The translations under genes were made by a program, and so were the position numbers. From contig NZ_RBXP01000015.1 of the NCBI RefSeq assembly GCF_003634965.1, positions 248,001 through 312,000 of the forward strand: a stretch of DNA of 64,000 nucleotides, given 5' to 3'. Source of the DNA: Azonexus fungiphilus (lineage in GTDB: Bacteria > Pseudomonadota > Gammaproteobacteria > Burkholderiales > Rhodocyclaceae). The notes under the pieces are model-generated. The model worked only from the letters and a program-made list of their open reading frames with translations. It made no database searches and was not told where the DNA came from. Each line of letters begins with the position of its first letter. Position 1 is the stretch's first letter. Below are positions 44,231 to 52,868 of this stretch, one piece after another.

Positions 44231-44668
44231 CTATGGAAGGGATAATCCGGCCGCATCGATCAGCGCGCAGGCATCCTTCGGCTTGACGATGCGGAAAGCC
44301 AGCTTGGTGCGCCCGCGCAGCTTGAGCAGCGCCTTGTCCTTGCTGACCAGCAGATCGGCGCCGCTGCGCGCGGCGAGTTCGAGGAACTTCTGGTCGTCGC
44401 GGTCCTTGCAGCGCGGCAGCGGCGGCGCTTCGCCGGCGGCGACCTGGCGCACCAGTGCGCCGTAGCGCGTCCAGCGCTCGGCGATCATCGCCGGCGTCAG
44501 CTTCAGTTGCGGATAGGTGAGCACGCGTTGCAGTTCGTCGAGCGTGCTCGCATCGACCAGGCATTCGATGCGGCCGGCCTCGAGCGCGGCCATGATCGGC
44601 ACCGCGTCGGCATTGGCCCAGTGGAAGAGGTCGAGGACGACGTTGGTGTCGAGGACGATGCGTAACAT
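44231..44668 (-). CDS. PIN-domain protein (putative toxin component, COG1569)
   Basis: 145 residues. RIVLDTNVVLDLF carries the first catalytic Asp, DELQRVLTY the second acidic position, and CKDRDDQKFLELAARSGADLLVSKDKALL the remaining acidic cluster (RDDQKFLE and LVSKDK). The family acts as ribonucleases, often as toxins. No antitoxin-like gene precedes or follows it: upstream is dusC in the other direction, downstream dps. It could be a solitary RNase or a leftover of a toxin-antitoxin pair. Confidence 0.85.
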   Translation of the reverse strand: MLRIVLDTNVVLDLFHWANADAVPIMAALEAGRIECLVDASTLDELQRVLTYPQLKLTPAMIAERWTRYGALVRQVAAGEAPPLPRCKDRDDQKFLELAARSGADLLVSKDKALLKLRGRTKLAFRIVKPKDACALIDAAGLSLP

Positions 44669-44719
44669 GGGGGCGGATTATAATGCGCGCCTTTTCAAGC
44701 GTTTGCCGAAAGTTTGCCG

Positions 44720-45679
44720 ATGTCCCGACTGATCCTCGCCCCGATGGAAGGGCTCGCCGATCCGCTGATGCGCGAGGTGCTCACGGGCATCGGCGGCTAC
44801 GACTGGGGCATCTGCGAGTTCGTCCGGGTCACCGAGAGCGTGCTGCCCAACCGGACTTTCCTGCGCACCTGCCCGGAGCTGAAGAACGGCAGCCGGACGC
44901 CGGCCGGTACGCCGATGCGCGTGCAGCTGCTCGGTTCCGATCCGCATTTCATGGCCGGCAACGCGCGCCGCCTGGTCAAGCACCGGCCGGCCGGCGTGGA
45001 CATCAATTTCGGCTGTCCGGCGCCGACGGTCTTCCGGCATCGCGGCGGCTCGGCGCTGCTCGGCGAGCCGCAGCTGCTGCACGACATCGTCGCCGCGGTG
45101 CGCGCGGAAATCCCGGCCGGCATCCCGTTGACCGCAAAAATGCGGCTGGGCATCGACGACGTCTGCCTGGCCGTCGATTGCGCCCAGGCCATTGAGGCGG
45201 GCGGCGCCGAAGAACTGATCGTGCACGGCCGGACCAAGGCCGACGGCTACCGGCCGCCGGCGCGCTGGGCGCAGATCGACCGGGTACGCGCGGCGATCGA
45301 TATCCCGGTGATTGCCAACGGCGAGGTGTGGACCGTGGACGACTGGCACCGCATCCGGGCCGAAAGCGGCTGCGCCGACGTCATGCTTGGCCGCGGCGCG
45401 CTGGCCGATCCCTTCCTCGCCCGGCGCATCCGCGGCGAGGCGGTGGGCGGCTGGGACGCGTTGCGGCCGTGGCTGGCAATCTTCTGGTGCGGCGTGCGCG
45501 AGCGCGTGCTGCCGGTACATGCCGGCGGCCGCCTGAAGCAGTGGCTGATGCTGCTGCGCCGCCATGAGCCGCAGGCCGAGGCGCTCTACCAGCAACTGCG
45601 CCCGGTCAAGGCAGCCGAGGACATCGACCGCCTGCTGCTCGCCGCCGGCATCCCCGGCGAACTGCCGCTGGCGGCCTGA
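44720..45679 (+). CDS. dusC: tRNA-dihydrouridine(16) synthase
   Basis: 319 residues from the ATG at 44720. LAPMEGLADPLMREVLT at the N-terminus, GVDINFGCPAPTVFRHRGGSALL with the catalytic Cys in the FGCPAP segment, TAKMRLG, VHGRTKADGY and VIANGEVW are Dus motifs binding FMN; the subtype with EGLAD and RGGSALL matches DusC. It reduces U16 of tRNA. It is followed within 4 nt by a methyltransferase gene, so both probably serve tRNA modification. Confidence 0.93.
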   Translation: MSRLILAPMEGLADPLMREVLTGIGGYDWGICEFVRVTESVLPNRTFLRTCPELKNGSRTPAGTPMRVQLLGSDPHFMAGNARRLVKHRPAGVDINFGCPAPTVFRHRGGSALLGEPQLLHDIVAAVRAEIPAGIPLTAKMRLGIDDVCLAVDCAQAIEAGGAEELIVHGRTKADGYRPPARWAQIDRVRAAIDIPVIANGEVWTVDDWHRIRAESGCADVMLGRGALADPFLARRIRGEAVGGWDALRPWLAIFWCGVRERVLPVHAGGRLKQWLMLLRRHEPQAEALYQQLRPVKAAEDIDRLLLAAGIPGELPLAA

Positions 45680-45683
45680 GGCG

Positions 45684-46349
45684 ATGGCCGGCAACTCGCG
45701 CTTCATCGCCAGCGCCCAGGACGGCCCGCACGCCGACCTGGAAACGCTGCTCCGCCGCCACCTGGCGCAGCCCTTCCGCAAGCCGCTGCTCGACTACAAC
45801 CGTGCCGCCTGCGCCCGGGCGCTCGCCGCGCATGCCGCCTGGAACCCGGCGGCGCCGCTGATCCTCGACGCCGGCTGCGGCGTCGGCTGGAGCACGCTGC
45901 GCCTGGCGGCCGAATTCCCGGACCATTTCGTGATCGGCGTCGACCAGTCGAGCGACCGTCTGGAACGCGGCAAACCCTTGCCGCTGCCGGCCAATGCGCT
46001 GCTGCTGCGCGCCGACCTGGTCGATTTCTGGCGCCTGCTCGCCGAAAGCGGCGTCCGCCTGGCCCGCCATTACAACCTTTATCCGAACCCCTGGCCGAAA
46101 ATCGGCCACCTCGCCCGACGCTGGCACGGCCACGCCGTTTTCCCGGTCTGGCGCGAACTCGGCGGCATCGTCGAATGCCGCAGCAACTGGCGCATCTACA
46201 TCGAGGAAATGGCGCTGGCGCTCGGCTGGCTGGGCGGCGCCAGGGTATTCGCCGAAAGCTACGTCACCGACGACCCGCTGACTCCGTTCGAGAAGAAATA
46301 TCTCGCATCCGGCCACGGCTTGTGGCGCTGCCGGGCGGATTTCGGATGA
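45684..46349 (+). CDS. TrmB-like SAM-dependent methyltransferase
   Basis: 221 residues. LILDAGCGVGWSTLRLAAEF is the S-adenosylmethionine motif I and FVIGVDQSSDRLERG motif II. YNLYPNPWPKIGHLARRW corresponds to the PDPWPKxxHxxRR substrate motif of tRNA (guanine-N7-)-methyltransferase TrmB, but with Asn for the Asp, and the N-terminal part is divergent. It is probably a TrmB paralog acting on tRNA or another RNA. The start is 4 nt after dusC and the end overlaps the next gene by 4 nt. Confidence 0.78.
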   Translation: MAGNSRFIASAQDGPHADLETLLRRHLAQPFRKPLLDYNRAACARALAAHAAWNPAAPLILDAGCGVGWSTLRLAAEFPDHFVIGVDQSSDRLERGKPLPLPANALLLRADLVDFWRLLAESGVRLARHYNLYPNPWPKIGHLARRWHGHAVFPVWRELGGIVECRSNWRIYIEEMALALGWLGGARVFAESYVTDDPLTPFEKKYLASGHGLWRCRADFG

Positions 46350-46669
46350 GCGTCTGCCAGACTTGCGGCGCTTGCTGCGCCAGCTTCCGCGTCGATTTCC
46401 ATCCGGCCGAGCTGGCCGGCGGCGCCTTCGCCTGGGGCGATGGCGTGCCGGCGGCGATGACCGTGCCGGTGACGCCGGCAATCGTCCGCATGGCCGGTAC
46501 CGATGCCGCTGCCCCGCGCTGCGCGGCGCTCGCCGGCGAGATCGGTGGTTGCGTGAAATGCACGATCTATGACGGTCGACCGTCACCATGCCGCGAATTC
46601 GACGTCGAGCATGCCGCCTGCCGGCAGGCCAGGCGTCGCCATGGATTGCCCGATCTGACGCCGATATGA
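46346..46669 (+). CDS. YkgJ-family cysteine-cluster protein
   Basis: 107 residues with seven Cys: CQTCGACCASFR at the start and GCVKCTIYDGRPSPCREF further on, the CxxCxxCC and CxxY patterns of the YkgJ/UPF0153 family thought to bind zinc or an iron-sulfur cluster. It overlaps the methyltransferase gene (ATGA). The segment encoding DGRPS is a full copy of the 12-bp palindrome found elsewhere between genes. Confidence 0.85.
   Translation: MSVCQTCGACCASFRVDFHPAELAGGAFAWGDGVPAAMTVPVTPAIVRMAGTDAAAPRCAALAGEIGGCVKCTIYDGRPSPCREFDVEHAACRQARRRHGLPDLTPI
46572..46583. repeat. ACGGTCGACCGT palindrome, copy 2
   Basis: Perfect copy inside the 3' part of the YkgJ-like gene, encoding part of DGRPS. It is the only perfect copy that lies well inside a coding sequence. 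Confidence 0.85.
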
Positions 46670-46736
46670 CTTTCGTAATATTTGTCGCTTGCCGCTTCCG
46701 CGCTAAAGTCCCGGGCGAAACTCGGAGACCAGCACC

Positions 46737-47582
46737 ATGAAAGCCGCACCAGAAGAACAGCAACTGCAGGCCATGCTCAACGGCGTCGACATTCCGCCTT
46801 GTCCCGCCATCCTCCTCGATCTCGATGCCGAACTGCGCAAGGACGAACCGGACCAGCGCGAACTGGCCCGGCTGATCACCAGCGACGTCGCGTTGTCCGG
46901 GCACGTCATGCAGATCGCCAATTCGCCGGCCTTCTCGACCGGCAGCCGGCTGTCGTCGATCAGCCAGGCGCTGACGCTGCTCGGCACGCGCCAGGTGTTC
47001 AACCTGGTCGTCTCGCAGCTCTTGCGCGTGGCCATGGCCGACAAGGTCGATGCCGGCCTCGAACGCTTCTGGGAGAGTTCGGCGCAGACTGCGCGGCTGT
47101 GCGGCGAGATCGCCCGCCGCCTGCGCTGCGTGCGCCCCGACATCGCCTACACCTTCGGTCTGTTCCACGATTGCGGCATTCCGCTGTTGATGCGGCGCTT
47201 TCCCCAGACCAAGCAGGTGCTGGCCGAGGCCAATGCGGCCGAGGACGCGCTCTTCACCGATGTCGAGGATCGCCTGCTCGGCACCAACCACGCCGTCGTC
47301 GGCTATTTCCTGGCGCGCCGCTGGCGGCTGCCGGGCGAAGTCGCCGAGGCGATCATGCGGCACCACGACTACAGCGTTCTCGCTCGCGCCGACGAGTTTT
47401 CCCAGGTCGTCCGCGGGCAGATCGCGATCAACGTCCTCGCCGAGCACGTCATTCGCCTGCATACCCAGGGCGAAGTCGAGAACGAATGGTCGAAGGCGGC
47501 GCCTTATGCCTGCGATTTCTTCGCGTTGTCGCTGGGCAGCGTCGACGACCTGATCGAAGACCTGCGCGACTGGCTCGGCTGA
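46737..47582 (+). CDS. HDOD-domain signalling protein
   Basis: 281 residues. PPCPAILLDLDAELRKDEPD, LITSDVALSGHVMQIANSPAF, SISQALTLLGTRQVFNLVV and the FGLFHDCGIPLLMRRFP segment are the HDOD core; the metal-binding HD pair is largely kept as HDCG, while later positions differ, as usual for this family. It probably works as a protein scaffold in a regulatory network rather than a phosphodiesterase. No other output domain is fused. GGAGACC stands before the ATG. Confidence 0.9.
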   Translation: MKAAPEEQQLQAMLNGVDIPPCPAILLDLDAELRKDEPDQRELARLITSDVALSGHVMQIANSPAFSTGSRLSSISQALTLLGTRQVFNLVVSQLLRVAMADKVDAGLERFWESSAQTARLCGEIARRLRCVRPDIAYTFGLFHDCGIPLLMRRFPQTKQVLAEANAAEDALFTDVEDRLLGTNHAVVGYFLARRWRLPGEVAEAIMRHHDYSVLARADEFSQVVRGQIAINVLAEHVIRLHTQGEVENEWSKAAPYACDFFALSLGSVDDLIEDLRDWLG

Positions 47583-47601
47583 GCCAGCCGCCTTTCCCGT
47601 T

Positions 47602-48639
47602 TCAGCGGACGAGGTCGAGCAGTTTGGCGAAGGCTTCGTCGAACTGTTTCAGCCCGGCTGCCTGCAGTTCGTCGCCAACCGCGTCGAGATCGATGCCGAG
47701 CGCCGCCAGCGCGGCCAGCTGATCTTGCCGGCCGGGCGCGTCGGCGCTCAGCGTGGCGGCCGCTTCGCCATGGTCGCGGAAGGCGAGCAGGGTGGCATCC
47801 GGTACGGTGTTCACGGTGCTGGCGCCGATCAGTTGCTCGACATAGACGACGTCGCGGTAGGCCGGGTTCTTGGTCGAGGTCGAGGCCCACAACAGCATCT
47901 GCTGGCGCGCACCGCCCGGCAGCGCTGGCAGCGCCTGCCAGTCGGCGTAGGCCTGGCGGGCCATGGCGATCGCGCTGCGGCCCTGGCGTTCGGCCGGCAG
48001 CCGGGGATCGAGCAGGGCATCGAGGCGGCTGATGAAGACGCTGGCGACCGAGGCGATACGGTCGACCGGCAAACCGGCGGCAAAACGCCGCTCGATGCCG
48101 CTGCGGTAGGCCGCCTGGACGCCGGCCAGCTGGCGTGGGGAAAAGATCAGCGTGACATTGACGTTGATGCCGTCGGCGATCGCGTCGGCGATCGCGCTCA
48201 GGCCGGCGGTCGTTGCCGGGATCTTGATCATCGCGTTGGGGCGGTCGATCTCGGCCCACAGCCGGCGGGCGGCGGCGAGCGTGCCGGCGGCGTCGTCGGC
48301 CAGGCTCGGGGAGACCTCGAAGCTGACGAAGCCGGCGCTGCCGGCGCTTTGTTCATGGATTGGCAGGAACAGCTCGCAGGCCTTGCGCACATCGGGCAGG
48401 ACCAGTGTCTCGAAGCGCTGCTCGGGATCGGGCGCGCCTTGCCTGAGTTCGGCTGCGGCGGCCTGGTAGGCGGGGTCGTTGCGGATCGCGTTGTAGAAAA
48501 TGGCCGGGTTCGAGGTCACCCCGGCAACCGCGTCGTCGGCGATCCAGCGTGCCAGTTCGCCGGATTCGATCAGCTGGCGGGAAAGATTGTCGAGCCAGAT
48601 CTGCTGGCCGAAACGGGAAATCGCGGCAATGCGGGACAT
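47602..48639 (-). CDS. tal: Transaldolase
   Basis: 345 residues from the ATG at 48639; the longer frame to 48720 is rejected because its start has no support. The Schiff-base Lys is in NAMIKIPATTAG; GVTSNPAIFYNAI and NVNVTLIFSPRQLAGV are the other conserved blocks. The length and the LLWASTSTKNPAY segment match the longer transaldolase subfamily, which includes enzymes close to transaldolase B function in the non-oxidative pentose phosphate pathway. Its stop lies 19 bp from that of the convergent HDOD gene. Confidence 0.93.
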   Translation of the reverse strand: MSRIAAISRFGQQIWLDNLSRQLIESGELARWIADDAVAGVTSNPAIFYNAIRNDPAYQAAAAELRQGAPDPEQRFETLVLPDVRKACELFLPIHEQSAGSAGFVSFEVSPSLADDAAGTLAAARRLWAEIDRPNAMIKIPATTAGLSAIADAIADGINVNVTLIFSPRQLAGVQAAYRSGIERRFAAGLPVDRIASVASVFISRLDALLDPRLPAERQGRSAIAMARQAYADWQALPALPGGARQQMLLWASTSTKNPAYRDVVYVEQLIGASTVNTVPDATLLAFRDHGEAAATLSADAPGRQDQLAALAALGIDLDAVGDELQAAGLKQFDEAFAKLLDLVR

Positions 48640-48981
48640 GTCGGTGCGTCCGTGAACAAAAGCCGCAAGTCTAGCAGCCTGTGTGCATAAAAGGCATTTA
48701 TCCCCGTCCGGGTCGGACAAGCCTGTGGATAAGCTCGGGACAGCCGCTGCAATCCATTGAGCGGCAAGGGTTTTACGGTCAACGCCTAAAAATTGGGCAA
48801 ATTCGTCGGTCGACCGTGACCTGGCCGGTGCGCGCAGATGTGGCGAAGTGGTGAACTAACATATAAAATATATAAGACCTGCGGGTGCCGGCCCAGGGGA
48901 GTCTCGCGAACCATACAGCCGTCGCCGTTGTCGTAAAATAATCGTTTCCCCCAGAGCAACCCTTTACGAAAGGAAGTCGCC
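48640..48981. other. Intergenic region with tal and acnB leaders
   Basis: About 340 bp without a gene. It contains a near copy of the recurrent palindrome (TCGGTCGACCGTGA, 48806-48819; core 10 bp perfect), an A/T-rich stretch near 48859-48877 that may hold the acnB promoter, and a GTAAAATAATCG stretch near 48931. No convincing -35/-10 pair can be assigned. AAGGAAG at 48969-48975 is the acnB ribosome site. Confidence 0.6.
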
Positions 48982-51579
48982 GTGCTTGAAGCCTATCGCG
49001 CCCACGTTGCCGAGCGTGCAGCCCTCGGAATCCCGCCGCTGCCCCTGTCCAAGCAACAGACCACCGAGCTGGTCGCCCTGCTGAAGAATCCGCCGGCTGG
49101 CGAAGAAGCCAACCTGGTCGAACTGATCACCTACCGCGTGCCGGCCGGCGTCGATGACGCCGCCAAGGTCAAGGCCGAGTTCCTGGCCAAGGTGGCCAAG
49201 GGCGAGGAAGCCTGTGCGCTGATTTCCAAGGAAAAGGCCACCGAACTGCTCGGTACCATGCTCGGCGGCTACAACGTCAAGCCGCTGATCGACCTGCTCG
49301 GCTGCCCGACCTGCGGCGCCGTCGCCGCCGAAGGCCTGAAGAAGACCCTGCTGGTGTTCGACTTCTTCCACGATGTCGCCGAACTGGCCAAGGGCGGCAA
49401 CGCCAACGCCAAGGCCGTCATGCAGTCCTGGGCCGACGCCGAGTGGTTCACCTCGCGTCCGGAAGTCCCGGCTTCGCAGAAGCTGACCGTGTTCAAGGTC
49501 ACCGGCGAAACCAACACCGACGACCTGTCGCCGGCACCGGATGCCTGGTCCCGCCCGGACATCCCGCTGCACGCGCTGGCCATGCTGAAGAACCCGCGTC
49601 CGGGTATCGAAGCCGACGAGCCGGGTTCGCGCGGCCCGATCAAGCAACTGGAAAAGCTGGCTGCCAAGGGCAACCTGATCGCCTACGTCGGTGACGTGGT
49701 CGGTACCGGTTCCTCGCGCAAGTCCGCCACCAACTCGGTGCTGTGGTTCACCGGCGAAGACATCCCCTTCGTGCCGAACAAGCGTTTCGGCGGCGTCTGC
49801 CTCGGTTCCAAGATCGCCCCGATCTTCTTCAATACGATGGAAGATGCCGGCGCCCTGCCGATCGAAATCGACGCCGGCCAGATGGACATGGGCGACGAGA
49901 TCGAACTGAAGGTCGACGGCGCCACCGGCAAGGTCACCGCCACCAAGAACGGTGCCGTGATCGCCGAGTCGCAACTGAAGACCCTGGTCATCCTCGACGA
50001 AGTCCGTGCTGGCGGCCGTATCCCCCTGATCATCGGCCGCGGCCTGACGACCAAGGCGCGCGAATTCCTCGGCCTGCCGGCCTCGACCCTGTTCCGCCTG
50101 CCGCAGCAGCCGAACGATCCGGGCACCGGCTACTCGCTGGCCCAGAAGATGGTCGGCCGCGCCTGTGGCCTGCCGGAAGGCAAGGGCATCCTGCCGGGCA
50201 CCTACTGCGAACCGAAGATGACCACCGTCGGCTCGCAAGACACCACCGGCCCGATGACCCGCGACGAACTGAAGGATCTGGCCTGCCTCGGCTTCTCTGC
50301 CGACCTGGTCATGCAGTCCTTCTGCCACACCGCCGCCTATCCGAAGCTGGTTGACGTCAAGATGCACCGCGAACTGCCGTCCTTCATCAGCACCCGCGGC
50401 GGTGTCTCGCTGCGTCCGGGCGACGGCGTCATCCACTCCTGGCTGAACCGCCTGCTGCTGCCCGATACCGTCGGTACCGGCGGTGACTCGCACACCCGTT
50501 TCCCGATCGGCATCTCCTTCCCGGCCGGTTCCGGCCTGGTCGCCTTTGCCGCCGCCACCGGCGTCATGCCGCTGGACATGCCGGAATCCGTGCTGGTCCG
50601 CTTCAAGGGCAAGATGCAGCCTGGCATCACCCTGCGTGACCTGGTCAACGCCATTCCGCTGTACGCCATCAAGGCTGGCCTGCTGACCGTCGAGAAGAAG
50701 GGCAAGAAGAACATCTTCTCCGGCCGCATCCTCGAAATCGAAGGTCTCCCGGACCTCAAGGTCGAACAGGCCTTCGAACTGTCCGACGCCGCCGCCGAGC
50801 GTTCCGCTGCCGCTTGCGCCATCGCCCTGAACAAGGAACCGGTGGTCGAGTACATGCGTTCGAACATCACCCTGATGAAGTGGATGATCGCCGAAGGCTA
50901 CCAGGATGCCCGCACCCTGAAGCGTCGCATCAAGGCCATGGAAGACTGGATCGCCAATGGCGAACTGCTGAAGTCCGACGCCAATGCCCAGTACGCCGCT
51001 GTCATCGAAATCGATCTGGCTGAAGTCACCGAGCCGATCTGTGCCTGCCCGAACGATCCGGACGACGTCAAGGTCCTCTCCGACATCGCCGGCGCCAAGA
51101 TCGACGAAGTCTTCATCGGTTCCTGCATGACCAACATCGGTCACTTCCGCGCTGCCGGCAAGGTCCTCGACGGCAAGTCGGACATCCCGACCCGCCTGTG
51201 GATCGCCCCGCCGACCAAGATGGACGCCCTGATCCTGACCGAAGAAGGCTACTACAGCGTCCTCGGCAAGGCCGGTGCCCGCATGGAAATGCCGGGCTGC
51301 TCGCTGTGCATGGGTAACCAGGCACAGATCAAGAAGGGCTCCACGGCGATGTCGACCTCGACCCGCAACTTCCCGAATCGCCTCGGTATCGATACCCAGG
51401 TTTACCTGGGCTCCGCCGAACTGGCCGCCATGTGCGCGCTGCTCGGCAAGATCCCGAGCAAGGAAGAGTACATGCAGTACATCCAGGTGGTGAATGCCAA
51501 GGCGGCTGACATCTACCGCTACATGAACTTCGACCAGATCCCGGCGTTTGTGGAAGTGGCTGAGACGGTCGAGATGTAA
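48982..51579 (+). CDS. acnB: Aconitate hydratase B (2-methylisocitrate dehydratase)
   Basis: 865 residues from a GTG with AAGGAAG upstream, the usual AcnB length. The N-terminal helical domain is followed by the swivel domain (about 165-380, with [12 protein letters not shown]) and the catalytic domains; the 4Fe-4S ligands are FIGSCMTN and GCSLCMGNQ, and [10 protein letters not shown] is the substrate loop. It interconverts citrate and isocitrate, and can act on 2-methyl-cis-aconitate. Codon use is visibly biased to a small set, as in highly expressed genes. A palindrome and a terminator follow the stop. Confidence 0.97.
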   Translation: MLEAYRAHVAERAALGIPPLPLSKQQTTELVALLKNPPAGEEANLVELITYRVPAGVDDAAKVKAEFLAKVAKGEEACALISKEKATELLGTMLGGYNVKPLIDLLGCPTCGAVAAEGLKKTLLVFDFFHDVAELAKGGNANAKAVMQSWADAEWFTSRPEVPASQKLTVFKVTGETNTDDLSPAPDAWSRPDIPLHALAMLKNPRPGIEADEPGSRGPIKQLEKLAAKGNLIAYVGDVVGTGSSRKSATNSVLWFTGEDIPFVPNKRFGGVCLGSKIAPIFFNTMEDAGALPIEIDAGQMDMGDEIELKVDGATGKVTATKNGAVIAESQLKTLVILDEVRAGGRIPLIIGRGLTTKAREFLGLPASTLFRLPQQPNDPGTGYSLAQKMVGRACGLPEGKGILPGTYCEPKMTTVGSQDTTGPMTRDELKDLACLGFSADLVMQSFCHTAAYPKLVDVKMHRELPSFISTRGGVSLRPGDGVIHSWLNRLLLPDTVGTGGDSHTRFPIGISFPAGSGLVAFAAATGVMPLDMPESVLVRFKGKMQPGITLRDLVNAIPLYAIKAGLLTVEKKGKKNIFSGRILEIEGLPDLKVEQAFELSDAAAERSAAACAIALNKEPVVEYMRSNITLMKWMIAEGYQDARTLKRRIKAMEDWIANGELLKSDANAQYAAVIEIDLAEVTEPICACPNDPDDVKVLSDIAGAKIDEVFIGSCMTNIGHFRAAGKVLDGKSDIPTRLWIAPPTKMDALILTEEGYYSVLGKAGARMEMPGCSLCMGNQAQIKKGSTAMSTSTRNFPNRLGIDTQVYLGSAELAAMCALLGKIPSKEEYMQYIQVVNAKAADIYRYMNFDQIPAFVEVAETVEM

Positions 51580-51602
51580 GTCACGGAAATCGGCCGTTTC
51601 CG

Positions 51603-51614
51603 ACGGTCGACCGT
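51603..51614. repeat. ACGGTCGACCGT palindrome, copy 3
   Basis: Perfect copy 24 nt after the acnB stop and 9 nt before the terminator stem, the same arrangement (stop, palindrome, hairpin) as behind dps. Confidence 0.9.
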
Positions 51615-51622
51615 GAAACTCG

Positions 51623-51657
51623 AAACCCCCGCCGGGAAACCTGCGGGGGTTTGTTTT
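51623..51657 (+). terminator. Rho-independent terminator of acnB
   Basis: Stem AAACCCCCGC / GCGGGGGTTT (51623-51632 and 51643-51652) followed by GTTTTG. Strong GC stem with a short T run. Confidence 0.88.
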
Positions 51658-51743
51658 GCAAGGGAAAAATCATCGTCGCTGCTGGAAGATTTCGGCGAAT
51701 GGTGTAAAGTGAAGGTGCAGTCGTTGTCCTTCAGGAGATCAAC

Positions 51744-51956
51744 ATGGAAATCGCATCCGTCGGTGCATCCGGTGCCTACAGCAGCACCAGCGTCCAGTCG
51801 GCGCGTCCGCAGCCGGCCCAGGAGCAGCAGCAGGTCGAACGCCGCGAGCAACAGTTGCGTCCGGAACAACAGGTCCAGCAGACCGAGGAAGCCGCACGTC
51901 CGGTGATCAATGCCCAGGGGCAGGAGACCGGCAGGCTGGTGAATACCACGGCCTGA
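51744..51956 (+). CDS. Small Gln-rich protein with GQxTG tail motif
   Basis: 70 residues; CAGGAG lies 7 nt before the ATG. The N-terminus is Ser/Ala-rich, the middle is a charged Gln/Glu/Arg helix (EQQQVERREQQLRPEQQVQQ), and the end reads PVINAQGQETGRLVNTTA. No signal peptide. The same tail pattern ends the next gene (NAEGQVTGTRINVTA), so the two are related. No function is recognised. Confidence 0.7.
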   Translation: MEIASVGASGAYSSTSVQSARPQPAQEQQQVERREQQLRPEQQVQQTEEAARPVINAQGQETGRLVNTTA

Positions 51957-52004
51957 TGATGCCGCGCCCCAGGCGCGGTGCTTGATGAAGTCGAGGTGTC
52001 GGAA

Positions 52005-52385
52005 ATGATTGCCGGAGCACAAGGCGCAAGTTCGGCTGCGTGGGGTCAGTTGCAGATGCAACAGGCCCAGCGCAACGCCGACCAGGCCGAGCAGCGTGCC
52101 CGCGCATTGCAGTCGCAGGCGCAGGCTGCGCAACAGGAGGCCGACCAGGCCCAGAACAATGCCCGCGAGTTGCAGGGTTCTTCCTCCGCGGCACGCAACG
52201 ATGCCGACAGCGCTCGGCGCAACGTGACGACGATGCAGTCGCTGGGTCAGGTCAACGCCGGATTGAGCGAGTTGCGGACCCAGATTGCCGAAGTCGTCGC
52301 GCCTCCGCCGGCACCGGCGGTCACGCCCGCGTTCACCAATGCCGAAGGGCAGGTGACCGGTACGCGGATCAACGTCACCGCCTGA
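52005..52385 (+). CDS. Coiled-coil protein with GQxTG tail motif
   Basis: 126 residues from the ATG at 52005, preceded by GAGG at 8 nt; a GTG at 51978 is possible but less supported. Residues about 15-85 form a long Gln/Ala-rich coiled coil (QQAQRNADQAEQRARALQSQ and onwards) without a signal peptide. After a Pro/Ala linker the tail is NAEGQVTGTRINVTA, matching the end of the protein encoded just upstream. Not recognised as a known family. Confidence 0.7.
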   Translation: MIAGAQGASSAAWGQLQMQQAQRNADQAEQRARALQSQAQAAQQEADQAQNNARELQGSSSAARNDADSARRNVTTMQSLGQVNAGLSELRTQIAEVVAPPPAPAVTPAFTNAEGQVTGTRINVTA

Positions 52386-52484
52386 TTTCCGGGGGCGCCG
52401 ATTGTCGGCGAAAGTCCCGCGCCGTGCGCTTTCGCCCGTGCTCTGGTATGTTCGGGGCTTCGTTCCCGTTCAAGGAGTTCTGGC

Positions 52485-52868
52485 GTGCTGGAAAATCACT
52501 GGTGTGCCTCGGTCGATGCGACGATCCAGTTGCGGACCGGCTGCAATCCTCTGGAAAAACATGGCTCGCAAGCAGTGCTCGTGCATGCCGACGCCTGGGC
52601 GCCGGTCGAGGCCGTCGCTGATCCCCACGATATCCGCCAGGTTGTCGACTACGAGGTGATCTTCCTGGCAATCCGCCGTCTCGAAGACAATGCGCATTGT
52701 GAGTGCCTGGAGTCGAGCATCCTCGAGATCTTCGATGCCATCTTCTCGATCAGGATCGTGACCCGGGCTTTCGTGTCGATGCACAAGCCGCATGTCTATA
52801 ACGGCCAGGCCACGCCGGCGATATCGCTGACCATGACGCGCGAGCAATGGCAGAAAAACCGGGCGTGA
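52485..52868 (+). CDS. FolB-like (dihydroneopterin aldolase fold) protein
   Basis: 127 residues from a GTG with AAGGAG 7 nt upstream. The order DIRQVVDYEVIFLAIRRLED, CLESSILEIFDAIFS and VSMHKPHV with a conserved Lys-Pro follows dihydroneopterin aldolase, but the N-terminal active-site Glu region is not clearly kept and identity is low. It overlaps the dihydrofolate reductase gene by 22 nt, which supports a pterin role. It could be FolB, FolX-like or a related tunnelling-fold enzyme; this is moderate evidence only. Confidence 0.55.
   Translation: MLENHWCASVDATIQLRTGCNPLEKHGSQAVLVHADAWAPVEAVADPHDIRQVVDYEVIFLAIRRLEDNAHCECLESSILEIFDAIFSIRIVTRAFVSMHKPHVYNGQATPAISLTMTREQWQKNRA

Noticed and set aside
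48859..48877. A/T-rich block upstream of acnB as a defined promoter
   Set aside because: Several TATA-like hexamers are possible but none has a convincing -35 at 16-18 nt, so it is described only as part of the intergenic region.
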